NCBI GenBank assembly: GCA_964632495.1
Contig: CAZWDS010000023.1
Coordinates: forward strand, 1 to 43,024
DNA from: CALKXV01 sp964632495
Lineage (GTDB): Bacteria > Pseudomonadota > Alphaproteobacteria > Rhodobacterales > Rhodobacteraceae
Reading direction: 5' to 3'
Length of the DNA: 43,024 bases
Part shown: piece after piece, positions 8,788 to 17,025 of the stretch
How the letters are laid out: each line of letters starts with the position of its first letter
Numbering within the stretch: the first letter of the stretch is position 1
Notes under the pieces: generated by a model
Told to the model about the DNA's origin: nothing
What the model saw: only the letters and a program-made list of their open reading frames with translations
Database searches by the model: none
Translations under genes and position numbers: made by a program

Positions 8788-10409
8788 ACGGCCCCCGTGA
8801 GCTGATCGCGTGCCAACCGGCGCTCGGCCTGGATTTCGGGATCGGGGCTTAGGCTCGCGGCGATCAGCTTGCGGGTATAGTCTTGCTGAGGGGCATCGAA
8901 GATTTGCGCAACCGGGCCTTGTTCCACGATGCGCCCCGATTGCATGACCACAACCCGATGCGCAAAGTCGCGCACCAAAGGCAAGTCATGGGCGATGAAC
9001 ATGTAAGACAGGCCGAAGTCACTCTGAAGCCCCGCCAAAAGCTGAATGACCTGCGCCTGGATCGAAACATCCAGCGCCGAAACAGCCTCGTCACATATGA
9101 TGAGCTTTGGCTCTAAGGCCAGTGCCCGAGCAATTGCGATCCGTTGCCGCTGACCGCCTGAAAACTGGTGCGGATAACGCTGCATATGCGCCGCTTCCAG
9201 CCCGACGTGGGTCAAGAGTTCCGCCACCCTGTCACGACGTTTGGCTTTGGGCAGTATTTCGGGGTGGATGATGAAAGCTTCGGCGATGATGTCATAAACG
9301 GACATGCGCGGGTTTAGGGATTGTGTCGGATCCTGAAAGATCATTTGGACATCGCGGCGCAGGTCAAACAATTCGCGCGGCGATATAGTGACCAGATCGC
9401 GCCCCTTATAAAGCGCTTCACCCGCCGTTGCTTCTTCCAAACGCAAAAGCGTCTTGGCCAAAGTGGATTTGCCAGACCCCGACTCGCCCACGATGGCAAC
9501 GGTTTCGCCCGGCAGCACCGTAAAGCTTGCGCCTTCAAGGGCGACGAACTCTCCGAAATGCTTGGCCAGACCGTTGACTTCAAGGATTGGTTTGGTTGCT
9601 TCAAGGGGCGCCGCCATATCGCCCGCACCCGGAACAGCGGCGATAAGTTTCTTCGTGTAAGGGTGTGTCGCGTTTGAATAAACTTGGGCGGCGGTTCCCG
9701 TTTCGACAATCTCGCCTGCGTTCATCACGACCACGCGGTCGGCCACTTCGGCCACGACGCCCAAATCGTGGGTGATCAACAAAAGGCCCATGCCGGTTTC
9801 TTCCTGCAACTCTTCCAGCAAAGCCAGAATTTGCGCCTGCACCGTCACATCCAGCGCGGTGGTTGGTTCGTCCGCGATCAGGATGTCGGGCTTCAAAGCC
9901 AGCGCCATGGCGATCATGATCCGCTGGCGTTGACCGCCCGAGAACTGATGCGGATACGCGTCGATCTTGGTTTCGGCTTCGGGAATGCCGACGCGTTGCA
10001 ACAGTTCCAATGTGCGCGCCCGCGCCTCTTTTTGCGCCATCCCATGGGCGGTCATCATTTCTTCGATTTGCCAGCCGACACGATAGACCGGGTTCAGATG
10101 CGACAGCGGATCCTGAAAGATCATCGCAATCCGGTTGCCGTTGATCAAACGACGCTCTTCATGACTGGCCCGCAGCAGATCCAGACCATCGAAATGCACT
10201 TCACCGCTGGTGATTTCGCCGGGCGGGACATCGATCAGATCCATGATCGCGCTGGCCGACACCGATTTGCCCGACCCGCTTTCGCCAAGGATCGCCAAGG
10301 TCTCGCCCCGGTCAAGGTGGAAGCTGACATTGCGCACCGCATGGACCGTGCCCTGCGCCGTGTGGAAATCGACCGACAGGTCGCGGACCTCAAGAAGATG
10401 CTTACTCAT
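8784..10409 (-). CDS. Peptide-type ABC importer, fused double ATPase (DppD-DppF)
   Basis: 541 residues from ATG 10409 (MSKHLLEVRDLSVDFHTAQG), overlapping the stop of the permease gene by 8 bases. There are two complete ATPase halves. The first has Walker A GESGSGKS, signature FSGGQRQR and Walker B ILIADEPTTALD; the second has GESGSGKST, FSGGQRQR and LIICDEAVSALD. Each half ends with the oligopeptide-type C-terminal region (ATHPYTKKLIAAVPG and PQQDYTRKLIAASL). Such single-chain DppDF/GsiA-type ATPases are common in alphaproteobacteria. It powers import of peptides or peptide-like solutes through the two permeases encoded just upstream. Confidence 0.95.
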   Translation of the reverse strand: MSKHLLEVRDLSVDFHTAQGTVHAVRNVSFHLDRGETLAILGESGSGKSVSASAIMDLIDVPPGEITSGEVHFDGLDLLRASHEERRLINGNRIAMIFQDPLSHLNPVYRVGWQIEEMMTAHGMAQKEARARTLELLQRVGIPEAETKIDAYPHQFSGGQRQRIMIAMALALKPDILIADEPTTALDVTVQAQILALLEELQEETGMGLLLITHDLGVVAEVADRVVVMNAGEIVETGTAAQVYSNATHPYTKKLIAAVPGAGDMAAPLEATKPILEVNGLAKHFGEFVALEGASFTVLPGETVAIVGESGSGKSTLAKTLLRLEEATAGEALYKGRDLVTISPRELFDLRRDVQMIFQDPTQSLNPRMSVYDIIAEAFIIHPEILPKAKRRDRVAELLTHVGLEAAHMQRYPHQFSGGQRQRIAIARALALEPKLIICDEAVSALDVSIQAQVIQLLAGLQSDFGLSYMFIAHDLPLVRDFAHRVVVMQSGRIVEQGPVAQIFDAPQQDYTRKLIAASLSPDPEIQAERRLARDQLTGAV

Positions 10410-11316
10410 CCGATGTCTTCCGCGATTCCAACCGCCAGCGTTGCACCGGATCAAGTGCTGTGCGCATCCAGTTCGCCAGAAGGTTCAGCGACAGTGTCGT
10501 CAGGATGATGGCAAGGCCCGGCCAGAACGACAGCCACCATGCTGTCGTCAGATAGGCGCGACCCTGGCTGACCATCAGACCCCAAGTGATCTCGGGCGGC
10601 TGGATGCCGATCCCAAGGAAGGACAGCGAGCTTTCCACCAGAACGACCAGCGCGAAATCCAGTGTAGCGATGGTGACAAGCGTCGGAAAGACGACCGGCA
10701 GGATGTGGCGGAAGATGATACGTTTTGACGACGCCCCCATGACTTGAGCGGCTTGAACGAACATGCGTTCGCGGATTTCCAACACCTCGGCACGGCTGGT
10801 GCGCAGGTAGATCGGGATGCGCGTGATCGCCAGCACGATGACAAGATTGAACACCGAGGGCGGCAGCACATAAAGAACGATCACCGCCAGCAACAGTGAC
10901 GGGAAGGACATGATCACATCGGCCAGCCGCATGATGACTTGGCTGCCAAGTTTCGATGTGTATCCCGCAATCAACCCAAGCGTGGTCCCGATCGCCAGCG
11001 AGAAAAACACCGCACCCGCCGCCACCATCATCGTGTTTTGCGCGGCCACCATGATGCGGGCCAGCAAAGGGCGTCCAAGCGCATCGCCGCCCAGCCAAAA
11101 GTACCATGGGCGCGAGAAATCAAACGGGGGCGCGTTTCGACCGCGTAAGTTCTGCTTGGTGGCCACGTCTTCCAGCAGCATCGGGCCGAAGATGGCGCAG
11201 AAGATGATGAAGCACAGGAAGATGGCGGCTGAGAAGGCAAACTTGTCGCGCCAAAGCATCCTGAATGTCGTGCGCAGGGGATGTGGCGCGTCGGGGATGA
11301 TGTCGGCCTCGCTCAT
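10402..11316 (-). CDS. Peptide-type ABC importer permease (DppC-like)
   Basis: 304 residues from ATG 11316, one base after the stop of the other permease gene; a TTG at 11340 would add 8 residues and overlap that gene. It shows a cytoplasmic N-terminus typical of DppC/OppC (HPLRTTFRMLWRDKFAFSAA), six helices and the inner-membrane coupling motif region EVLEIRERMFVQAAQVMGAS. The C-terminal GLMVSQGRAYLTTAWWLSFWPG is also typical of DppC. It forms the translocation channel with the DppB-like permease. Confidence 0.93.
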   Translation of the reverse strand: MSEADIIPDAPHPLRTTFRMLWRDKFAFSAAIFLCFIIFCAIFGPMLLEDVATKQNLRGRNAPPFDFSRPWYFWLGGDALGRPLLARIMVAAQNTMMVAAGAVFFSLAIGTTLGLIAGYTSKLGSQVIMRLADVIMSFPSLLLAVIVLYVLPPSVFNLVIVLAITRIPIYLRTSRAEVLEIRERMFVQAAQVMGASSKRIIFRHILPVVFPTLVTIATLDFALVVLVESSLSFLGIGIQPPEITWGLMVSQGRAYLTTAWWLSFWPGLAIILTTLSLNLLANWMRTALDPVQRWRLESRKTSDE

Positions 11317-11317
11317 C

Positions 11318-12232
11318 TCAGTACCGGATCCGGGGATCAAGCACGGCGTAAAGCAGGTCGATCAGCACATTCATCAAGAAGATCGCGAAGGCCGTGACCA
11401 TCACGGCGGCAAGAATCACATTAAAGTCGCGCTGCAAAACACTGTCGATCATCAGTTTTCCGACCCCCGGAAAGCCAAAGATCGTTTCGACAATCACCGC
11501 GCCGTTCAAGATCGCGGTGGTCTGATCGCCAATCACGGTGATGATCGGCAGCATCGCATTGCGCAGCGCGTGGACAAAGATGATGGGCCGGTTTTTCACA
11601 CCTTTGGCGCGGGCGGTTTTCACATAGGCCGAATTCAAAGCGCTGATCATCGAACCGCGCACCACTTGCAGGATCAAGCCGAACGGTCGGATAAACAAAA
11701 CAGCGACGGGCATGATCCAGTGCCAGAAAGTGCCTGTGCCCGAGGTTGGCAACCATCCAAGGCCAACCGAGAAGACAACGATGGCGACGATGGCAATCCA
11801 GAAATCCGGCGCGCTGGCGCCCATCAGGGAAAAGAACGTCGCGATGCGGTCAAAGAAGCCACCCACGTGAAAGGCGGCCAATGATCCGATGGTGATAGCT
11901 GCAACGGTGACCAAGGACATCGTCACAAGGGCCAATTGCAACGTCCAGACAAAGCCGCGCATGACGGAATCGATGGCCGGTTCGTTGCGACGCACACTGT
12001 CGCCAAAGTCGAACCGCAAAAGATCGCCCAGATAGTTGAAGAATTGTACGATGATGGGCTGGTCCAACCCGTTCAAGCGGCGGAAATTGTCGCGCGCTTC
12101 TTGGGTGGCGTTTTCCGGCAGAAACAGATCAGTGGGATCTCCGGTCAGCCGCGTCATGAAGAAAACAAGAACAACCAACCCGACCAGCGAGATGGCGCTC
12201 GCAATGGCGCGTTTTCCCAAAAATGATCCCAT
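11318..12232 (-). CDS. Peptide-type ABC importer permease (DppB-like)
   Basis: 304 residues with the DppB/OppB layout: helix 1 (ISLVGLVVLVFFMTRLTGDP), the periplasmic segment RRLNGLDQPIIVQFFNYLGD, then five further helices. The EAA coupling loop is SAYVKTARAKGVKNRPIIF, followed by HALRNAMLPIITVIG, which is nearly diagnostic of the family. It is separated from the binding-protein gene upstream by a strong hairpin and lies one base before the DppC-like start. Confidence 0.95.
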   Translation of the reverse strand: MGSFLGKRAIASAISLVGLVVLVFFMTRLTGDPTDLFLPENATQEARDNFRRLNGLDQPIIVQFFNYLGDLLRFDFGDSVRRNEPAIDSVMRGFVWTLQLALVTMSLVTVAAITIGSLAAFHVGGFFDRIATFFSLMGASAPDFWIAIVAIVVFSVGLGWLPTSGTGTFWHWIMPVAVLFIRPFGLILQVVRGSMISALNSAYVKTARAKGVKNRPIIFVHALRNAMLPIITVIGDQTTAILNGAVIVETIFGFPGVGKLMIDSVLQRDFNVILAAVMVTAFAIFLMNVLIDLLYAVLDPRIRY

Positions 12233-12253
12233 GGTGCCTGCCTAGATTTGGGT

Positions 12254-12280
12254 CCGGGGGGCAGAACACCCGCCCCCCGG
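12254..12280 (-). terminator. Intercistronic hairpin after the binding-protein gene
   Basis: A perfect 9-bp GC stem (CCGGGGGGC 12254-12262, GCCCCCCGG 12272-12280) with a 9-base loop lies between the stop of the binding-protein gene and the start of the first permease gene. No T-run follows on the minus strand. Hairpins at this place in ABC importer operons usually protect or partly terminate the message, so that more binding protein than permease is made. That role is inferred. Confidence 0.7.
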
Positions 12281-12287
12281 AAAGATC

Positions 12288-13784
12288 TTAGTTGAACTTG
12301 ATCTGGTCAAGTTGCAGTTCAGAGTTCGTCCGGATCGTTGGCGTAAAGTCCAACCGCGAGTTCACCCGGCTAAAGCCCACCATGTGGAACAACATCACGT
12401 CGGTGACGCTTTCCTCGTGGATGTACTGGAACAGCTCGCTCCACTTGGCTTCACGATCAGCCCCCGTCAAAGCTGTCGCATCGGCGATCATGCCGTCCAG
12501 CTTTTCGTCGCAAAGGCCGGCTTGCAGACCATCACAGGCGTATTTGAAGAACATCGAGAACACCGGATCACCATTGGCGTTGTCGTGCATCGCCTTGACG
12601 ATCTCCGGACCACGGTCTTCTGCGTATGGCTTGGAATAATGCTCAAGCCATTCAGCCACCTCGAACATCTGCAGCTTCATGTTGAAGCCTGCGTCCTGAT
12701 ACATGGCCAGCAAAGCTTCCATGGTTTCCTGAACGTTCGAGAAGTTGCCAATCCGACCGATCAAAGTGATCTCGGTATCCACCGGCACGCCATCCGCCGC
12801 GGCTTCGGCCAAAAGGGCCTTCGCTTTTTCAAGATCGTAGGGATAGGGCGTAAGGTCTTTGTTGTAGCCCAGTGTCGATGGCGGCGTCATGCCTGTTGCA
12901 AGAAGCGTGCCATCGGCAAGAATCGTGCCCACAAAGGCCTCGCGGTCGACCGCATAGTTCAACGCCTGACGCACACGCACATCGTTCAAAGGTGCCGTGT
13001 CGTGATCCAACCGCAAGAACAGGGTTTCCGAGTTCGGATAAGAGAAATCCATATCCGTCGTCGCATCCTGCAACGCGATGTTCGGCGCGATGTCTGCTTC
13101 GCCCGCTGCCACCATAGCAGCCCGGACAGCCGCATCCGAACGGAAGACATACGTCACTGACGTCACAGCCCCGGCATCCCCCCAATAATTCGGGTTGGCC
13201 GACATCTTGATATGCTGACCACGGACGTATTCGTCCCAGATGTAAGGTCCGGTTCCAATCGGCGTCTCAACATAAGCATCAATCGGCGCCTCAGAGGGCA
13301 CCACAGCCATGGTCGATGCCAAAAGCGGCATGATCGGCTGGGCCGGGTTCGGCGTGATGTCGATGGTCAGGTCGTCCACAACACTGGTCGTCAATTCGAT
13401 CCCACCAAAGAACTTGTCCCCGATTTCGCACGAGATCGCGTCGCCCGTGAAGCGCGCAATCGAATGTGCAACGTCACCGGCATCAAAAGCGGTTCCATCG
13501 GTAAAGGTGACGCCCTCGCGCAGTGTGAACCGCCACGTTCCGCCGTCCATTTCCTCCCAGGACACGGCCAGACGCGGCTGAACACCTTCGCCCGGCACCA
13601 TTTCGGTGAGGGTTTCCGAGACGTTCTGCAACATCACGCGGCCGATGTTCGAACGCGAAGACTCGCATGGATCAACGATGTCCAGTTCTTCAGCCAGCAC
13701 CACGGTCAGTTCTTCGGCCATAGCCTGACTGGCAATCGTGGACGCGAAAAGAGCCGCGGCAATGCGGCCATACTTATGGATCAT
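12288..13784 (-). CDS. Peptide-type ABC importer substrate-binding protein (SBP family 5)
   Basis: 498 residues. A Sec signal peptide is visible (MIHKYGRIAAALFASTIASQ, cleavage after AMA near residue 23). The family 5 extracellular solute-binding pattern follows: LAVSWEEMDGGTWRFTLREG, VTFTDGTAFDAGDVAHSIAR, GTGPYIWDEYVRGQHIKMSA with NPNYWGD, and DVRVRQALNYAVDREAFVG. It captures peptides or similar ligands in the periplasm; the ligand is not predictable. It is the first gene of the operon and is divergent from a LysR gene. Confidence 0.95.
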   Translation of the reverse strand: MIHKYGRIAAALFASTIASQAMAEELTVVLAEELDIVDPCESSRSNIGRVMLQNVSETLTEMVPGEGVQPRLAVSWEEMDGGTWRFTLREGVTFTDGTAFDAGDVAHSIARFTGDAISCEIGDKFFGGIELTTSVVDDLTIDITPNPAQPIMPLLASTMAVVPSEAPIDAYVETPIGTGPYIWDEYVRGQHIKMSANPNYWGDAGAVTSVTYVFRSDAAVRAAMVAAGEADIAPNIALQDATTDMDFSYPNSETLFLRLDHDTAPLNDVRVRQALNYAVDREAFVGTILADGTLLATGMTPPSTLGYNKDLTPYPYDLEKAKALLAEAAADGVPVDTEITLIGRIGNFSNVQETMEALLAMYQDAGFNMKLQMFEVAEWLEHYSKPYAEDRGPEIVKAMHDNANGDPVFSMFFKYACDGLQAGLCDEKLDGMIADATALTGADREAKWSELFQYIHEESVTDVMLFHMVGFSRVNSRLDFTPTIRTNSELQLDQIKFN

Positions 13785-13788
13785 GATT

Positions 13789-13795
13789 TCCTCCC
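13789..13795 (-). promoter_or_regulatory. Strong ribosome binding site of the binding-protein gene
   Basis: On the minus strand GGGAGGA stands four bases before the ATG at 13784, a near-ideal Shine-Dalgarno that fixes the start and fits the high expression expected for a binding protein. Confidence 0.8.
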
Positions 13796-13899
13796 AATTC
13801 CCTATACAGCGGCCCGTTTGACCGCCGCCCCCCTGGTCCCGCCACGGTGGCAGGCAAGGGTGACATTCAAACAGTAGACGTAGCGTAAGGTTTGTCTAT

Positions 13900-13933
13900 T
13901 TCATTATTGGATTAAAAAGATACAATAAATGAA
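13900..13933. promoter_or_regulatory. AT-rich interrupted inverted repeat, candidate LysR operator
   Basis: TTATTG (13904-13909) is repeated inverted as CAATAA (13923-13928) with 13 bases between. The flanks nearly extend it (TTCATTATTG and CAATAAATGAA, one base offset). It lies in the 169-base gap between the divergent LysR and importer genes, just before the LysR start, where autoregulating LysR proteins usually bind. No experimental or comparative support is available here. Confidence 0.4.
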
Positions 13934-13953
13934 TAACAATATGAGCGAACCCG

Positions 13954-14943
13954 ATGGCCAAGACCCCGTTCGAGTTTTTCCAACTTCGCTGTTTCGTCAC
14001 CGTCGCGGAAGAGTTGAACTTTTCGCGCGCCGCGCAACGGCTGAACATGACCCAACCTCCTTTGTCCCGACAAATCAGACTTTTGGAGGAAGGGATCGGC
14101 CTGACCCTTCTGGAAAGAAACACGCGAACAGTGCGCCTGACTCCAGCTGGTGCCATGTTCCGCGCGTCGGCCATTGACCTGATGGAACGGTCAGAACAGG
14201 CTATTTTGAATGCGCGGCAAGCCGAACGTGGCGAGGCCGGGGCGATCCGGATTGGGTTTGTGCCTTCTGCCGCGTTAGAGTTTGTGCCGCGCATCGTCAC
14301 CGCTCTGAAACGCGACTTACCCGAGGTTCATGTCACCCCTGTCGAGATGATGAGTTACGAAATCACCGAGGCTTTGCTGTCTGGCGGGCTGGATTTGGGG
14401 CTGACGCGCACAGTGGGCGGCTTGGGCGACATTGAGAGCACCCGCGTGGTGCGAGAGCCTTTCGTGTTGGCGCTGCCCAAGGGCCATTCCCTGGATCAGC
14501 CGGGCACGGCCAGAGCAGATGTTCTGGATGGGGTCGATTTCATTGGCTACTCTGGCGAACGAGGCGGCTATCTGCGCGAGATCCATACAGCGATCTTCGC
14601 CGCGGTCGGCGTTCAGCCCATACTTTTGCAAGAAGTCAGCCAGACCCAAACACTGGTCGCGCTGGTGAACACCGGGCTGGGTGCAGCACTGGTGCCACGA
14701 TCCGCCATGGCGATGCAGATGGACCAACTGGTCTATCGCGACATCGACCTACCGGATCAATTCAATGCAAGCATCTATCTTAACGCGGCACGCAACCGCC
14801 GCTCGCCGCTCAGCCAACGTGTGCAAGATACGGTGATGAAAGCCTTGTCAGTTGTTTCGGGTGCAACGCCGGCCATCGTCAGGACTGGCTCATCACACGG
14901 GCCCGGGCAGACCGCGCCATCAAAAGTGTCGCAAGGAAAATAA
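13954..14943 (+). CDS. LysR-family transcriptional regulator
   Basis: 329 residues. The N-terminal winged helix-turn-helix is clear (LRCFVTVAEELNFSRAAQRL, NMTQPPLSRQIRLLEE, LLERNTRTVRLTPAG). The C-terminal effector domain follows (IRIGFVPSAALEFVPRIVTA and the second lobe with VALVNTGLGAALVPRS). It is divergent from the peptide importer operon and is therefore its likely regulator, with the ligand probably related to the imported solute. The last 65 bases overlap the 3' end of the convergent EamA transporter gene, so the final 20 or so residues (low complexity) are unusual. Confidence 0.92.
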   Translation: MAKTPFEFFQLRCFVTVAEELNFSRAAQRLNMTQPPLSRQIRLLEEGIGLTLLERNTRTVRLTPAGAMFRASAIDLMERSEQAILNARQAERGEAGAIRIGFVPSAALEFVPRIVTALKRDLPEVHVTPVEMMSYEITEALLSGGLDLGLTRTVGGLGDIESTRVVREPFVLALPKGHSLDQPGTARADVLDGVDFIGYSGERGGYLREIHTAIFAAVGVQPILLQEVSQTQTLVALVNTGLGAALVPRSAMAMQMDQLVYRDIDLPDQFNASIYLNAARNRRSPLSQRVQDTVMKALSVVSGATPAIVRTGSSHGPGQTAPSKVSQGK

Positions 14944-15769
14944 TCGCGCCGCCAACCCAAGTGGTGAAGGGCACGGTTTCCGAGAAAATCAGATAGCCAA
15001 GGACGGCCACAAAGGGCAGGCGCAAGAAATCGAACGGCGTGATCAGCGACGCCTCGGCCAGCGAAAACGCCTTTGTCGCCAGCGTCATCGATAAAGCACC
15101 AAGCACACCTTGGAAGGCAAGGATCGCCCATTCGGTCGGGCTGGGCGTCGTCCAGACGAAAAACGCGGGCACAATTGCAATCGGTACCATCAGGATCAGG
15201 TTCCACGCCACCAAAGTGTCGCTTGAGTCCTTGGCCGTCATCGGCTTCAGGATCAACTGGATCGCCGCCGTTAACACAGCCCCCGCCAATGCGAATATCA
15301 ACCCAACCGGGATCCCCCCGCCCTGCCCCGGCCTCAGAACAAAGATCACCCCGGCAAAGCCAATGACCACGGCGATGATCCGCAAACTGCGCAGCTTTTC
15401 CCCCAGAAAAAGCCACGCCCCAACCGTGACAAAGATCGGCGAGGTGAAAGCAATAGCGGTCACATCTGCCAGCGACGACAGCGCGAAGGCATAAAAGAAC
15501 GACACCAGCGCGGCCAGCTTCAGGACGGCGCGAAAGAAATGCAGAAACCGATACTCGGATTGCAAAATGCCGCGCTTGGTCAAAAGCCACGGGGCGACCG
15601 CCATCAAGCCAAACAGCGCCCGCGTAAAGCCCATGATGAAGGGATGCACCGAGTCCGACAAAAGCCGCACCAGCACCGAGTCTACGGCCAACAAAACCGA
15701 CACCAGCAACATCAGCGCCACGCCCAACAAGGCGGATTTGTCCTGACCTCCTGAGATGTTGCGCCCCAC
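14879..15769 (-). CDS. EamA/DMT-family transporter
   Basis: About 296 residues if it starts at GTG 15769 (TTG at 15772 is equally possible; no ATG precedes the first helix, so the start is uncertain). Ten hydrophobic segments form two EamA repeats. SSLADVTAIAFTSPIFVTVG with AWLFLGEKLRSLR is the typical end of the first repeat; SLAEASLITPFDFLRLPFVA with FSETVPFTTWVG marks the second. It is an inner-membrane exporter or importer of unknown substrate. It overlaps the LysR gene tail to tail by 65 bases. The same frame stays open to 16486, across the ketopantoate-reductase-like gene, but that part is not coding. Confidence 0.85.
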   Translation of the reverse strand: MGRNISGGQDKSALLGVALMLLVSVLLAVDSVLVRLLSDSVHPFIMGFTRALFGLMAVAPWLLTKRGILQSEYRFLHFFRAVLKLAALVSFFYAFALSSLADVTAIAFTSPIFVTVGAWLFLGEKLRSLRIIAVVIGFAGVIFVLRPGQGGGIPVGLIFALAGAVLTAAIQLILKPMTAKDSSDTLVAWNLILMVPIAIVPAFFVWTTPSPTEWAILAFQGVLGALSMTLATKAFSLAEASLITPFDFLRLPFVAVLGYLIFSETVPFTTWVGGAIIFLATLLMARSARARVMSQS

Positions 15770-15900
15770 CAATATGATCTGCTGTGATCTTCTGCCGGTC
15801 CGTTCTTGGGCGCGGCTTATCTGTTGACGTAAAGTGCGCTTCCATCGGCGCATTGTCAATTTTGAGCGGCGGCTGCTCTTGCTTGACAAGCGTCGCTTGG

Positions 15901-15922
15901 GCCGAAAGATCTGCTTTTCGGC
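15901..15922 (+). other. Small hairpin in the leader of the ketopantoate-reductase-like gene
   Basis: A 7-bp perfect stem (GCCGAAA 15901-15907, TTTCGGC 15916-15922) with an 8-base loop stands about 20 bases before the AAGGAG ribosome binding site of the next gene. It could influence translation or end a short leader transcript; nothing more can be said. Confidence 0.4.
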
Positions 15923-15955
15923 AGGGCGTGCCCCCCCCAACTCTAAGGAGACCCC

Positions 15956-16921
15956 ATGCGTATTATCGTCTACGGAGCAGGAGCAGTCGGCGGTGTCATC
16001 GCCACGGCGCTGGCCCATGCGGAACAAGACGTGATCGGGGTGGCGCGTGGCGCGCGGCTTCAGGCGATCCGCGACACTGGCCTGACACTTCGCAACCCCG
16101 ACCGCAGTGTTCACGCCCGTTTCGAAGGCGCGGCTTCGGCCCAAGACATCGACTTTCGGTCCGACGACGCCATTGTGCTGGTGGTGAAAGGACAAGACAC
16201 GATCGCAGCCCTTCACGATCTGCGCACCGCGGGCGTGACAGATCAGCCGATTTTCTGCGCTCAGAACGGCGTTGCCAACGAAACCACCGCGCTTCGCTAC
16301 TTTCCGAACGTGCATGGAATCAACGTGATGCTGCCCTGTCAGTTCATGACACCCGATGAGACAATCGCTTGGTGCAGCCCAAACTATGGCAACTTCGACA
16401 TTGGCCGTTATCCCCACGGCATCGACGCTGCAGATGAGGCTTTGGCCAAAGCCCTGACACCCGCAGGCATCGAAGGGTTTCCGCAAGCCGACGTCATGGC
16501 CTACAAATACGGCAAGCTGATCTTGAACCTTGGCAACATCGTCGAGGCGGTTTTAGGGCGCGGCTTTAAGGCCAGCGACATGACCGAGCATTTGCGCGCC
16601 GAAGGCCGCGGCGTGTTGGAAGCCGCCGGGATCGAATGGCGCGATGTTGGGCCCGCAGATCCACGCCGAGACCGCATGAAGAACGGCAATGTCGCGGGCG
16701 TCACCCGCATCGGAGGATCAACCACACAAAGTCTGGCCCGTGCGGCAGGTTCGGTCGAGACGGACTTTCTGAACGGAGAGATTTCTTACCTTGGGCGACG
16801 TTATGGCATTCCCACACCGGCCAACGACTATGTCACCGCACTGGCGGTTCGGTTCGCGCGTGAAAAGAAACACATCGGCGCGATAAACCCTGATGAACTG
16901 GCCCAAGGTATCGGCTTGTAA
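15956..16921 (+). CDS. Ketopantoate reductase family oxidoreductase (ApbA/PanE-like)
   Basis: 321 residues. The N-terminal NADPH loop is IIVYGAGAVGGVIATALAHA. The family pattern continues with DAIVLVVKGQDT, FCAQNGVANE and, in the C-terminal helical domain, YKYGKLILNLGNIVEA, where Lys and Asn are the usual catalytic pair. A good ribosome binding site (CTAAGGAG) precedes ATG 15956. PanE makes pantoate for coenzyme A, but this paralogue keeps only a general resemblance and may reduce another 2-oxoacid. It follows the EamA transporter divergently and is not clearly in an operon. Confidence 0.8.
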   Translation: MRIIVYGAGAVGGVIATALAHAEQDVIGVARGARLQAIRDTGLTLRNPDRSVHARFEGAASAQDIDFRSDDAIVLVVKGQDTIAALHDLRTAGVTDQPIFCAQNGVANETTALRYFPNVHGINVMLPCQFMTPDETIAWCSPNYGNFDIGRYPHGIDAADEALAKALTPAGIEGFPQADVMAYKYGKLILNLGNIVEAVLGRGFKASDMTEHLRAEGRGVLEAAGIEWRDVGPADPRRDRMKNGNVAGVTRIGGSTTQSLARAAGSVETDFLNGEISYLGRRYGIPTPANDYVTALAVRFAREKKHIGAINPDELAQGIGL

Positions 16922-16980
16922 CACCCGTCCTTTCAGACCCAAGTCCAACAACACAGAAATCGCTGCCTCAACAAGAAAGA

Positions 16981-16999
16981 CCCGCCGAAAACCGGCGGG
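16981..16999 (-). terminator. Terminator of the superoxide dismutase gene
   Basis: A 7-bp perfect stem (CCCGCCG 16981-16987, CGGCGGG 16993-16999) with a 5-base loop lies about 25 bases past the sod stop. Read on the minus strand it is followed by a pyrimidine-rich TCTTTCTTGTTG tract, as expected of an intrinsic terminator. It may also serve the convergent oxidoreductase gene. Confidence 0.75.
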
Positions 17000-17025
17000 C
17001 CCAATCTTAGCTTGTCGTGACGCGA

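Noticed and set aside
15770..16486. N-terminal extension of the EamA transporter frame to 535 codons
   Set aside because: It runs through the complement of the ketopantoate-reductase-like gene and shows no transporter-like or other domain.
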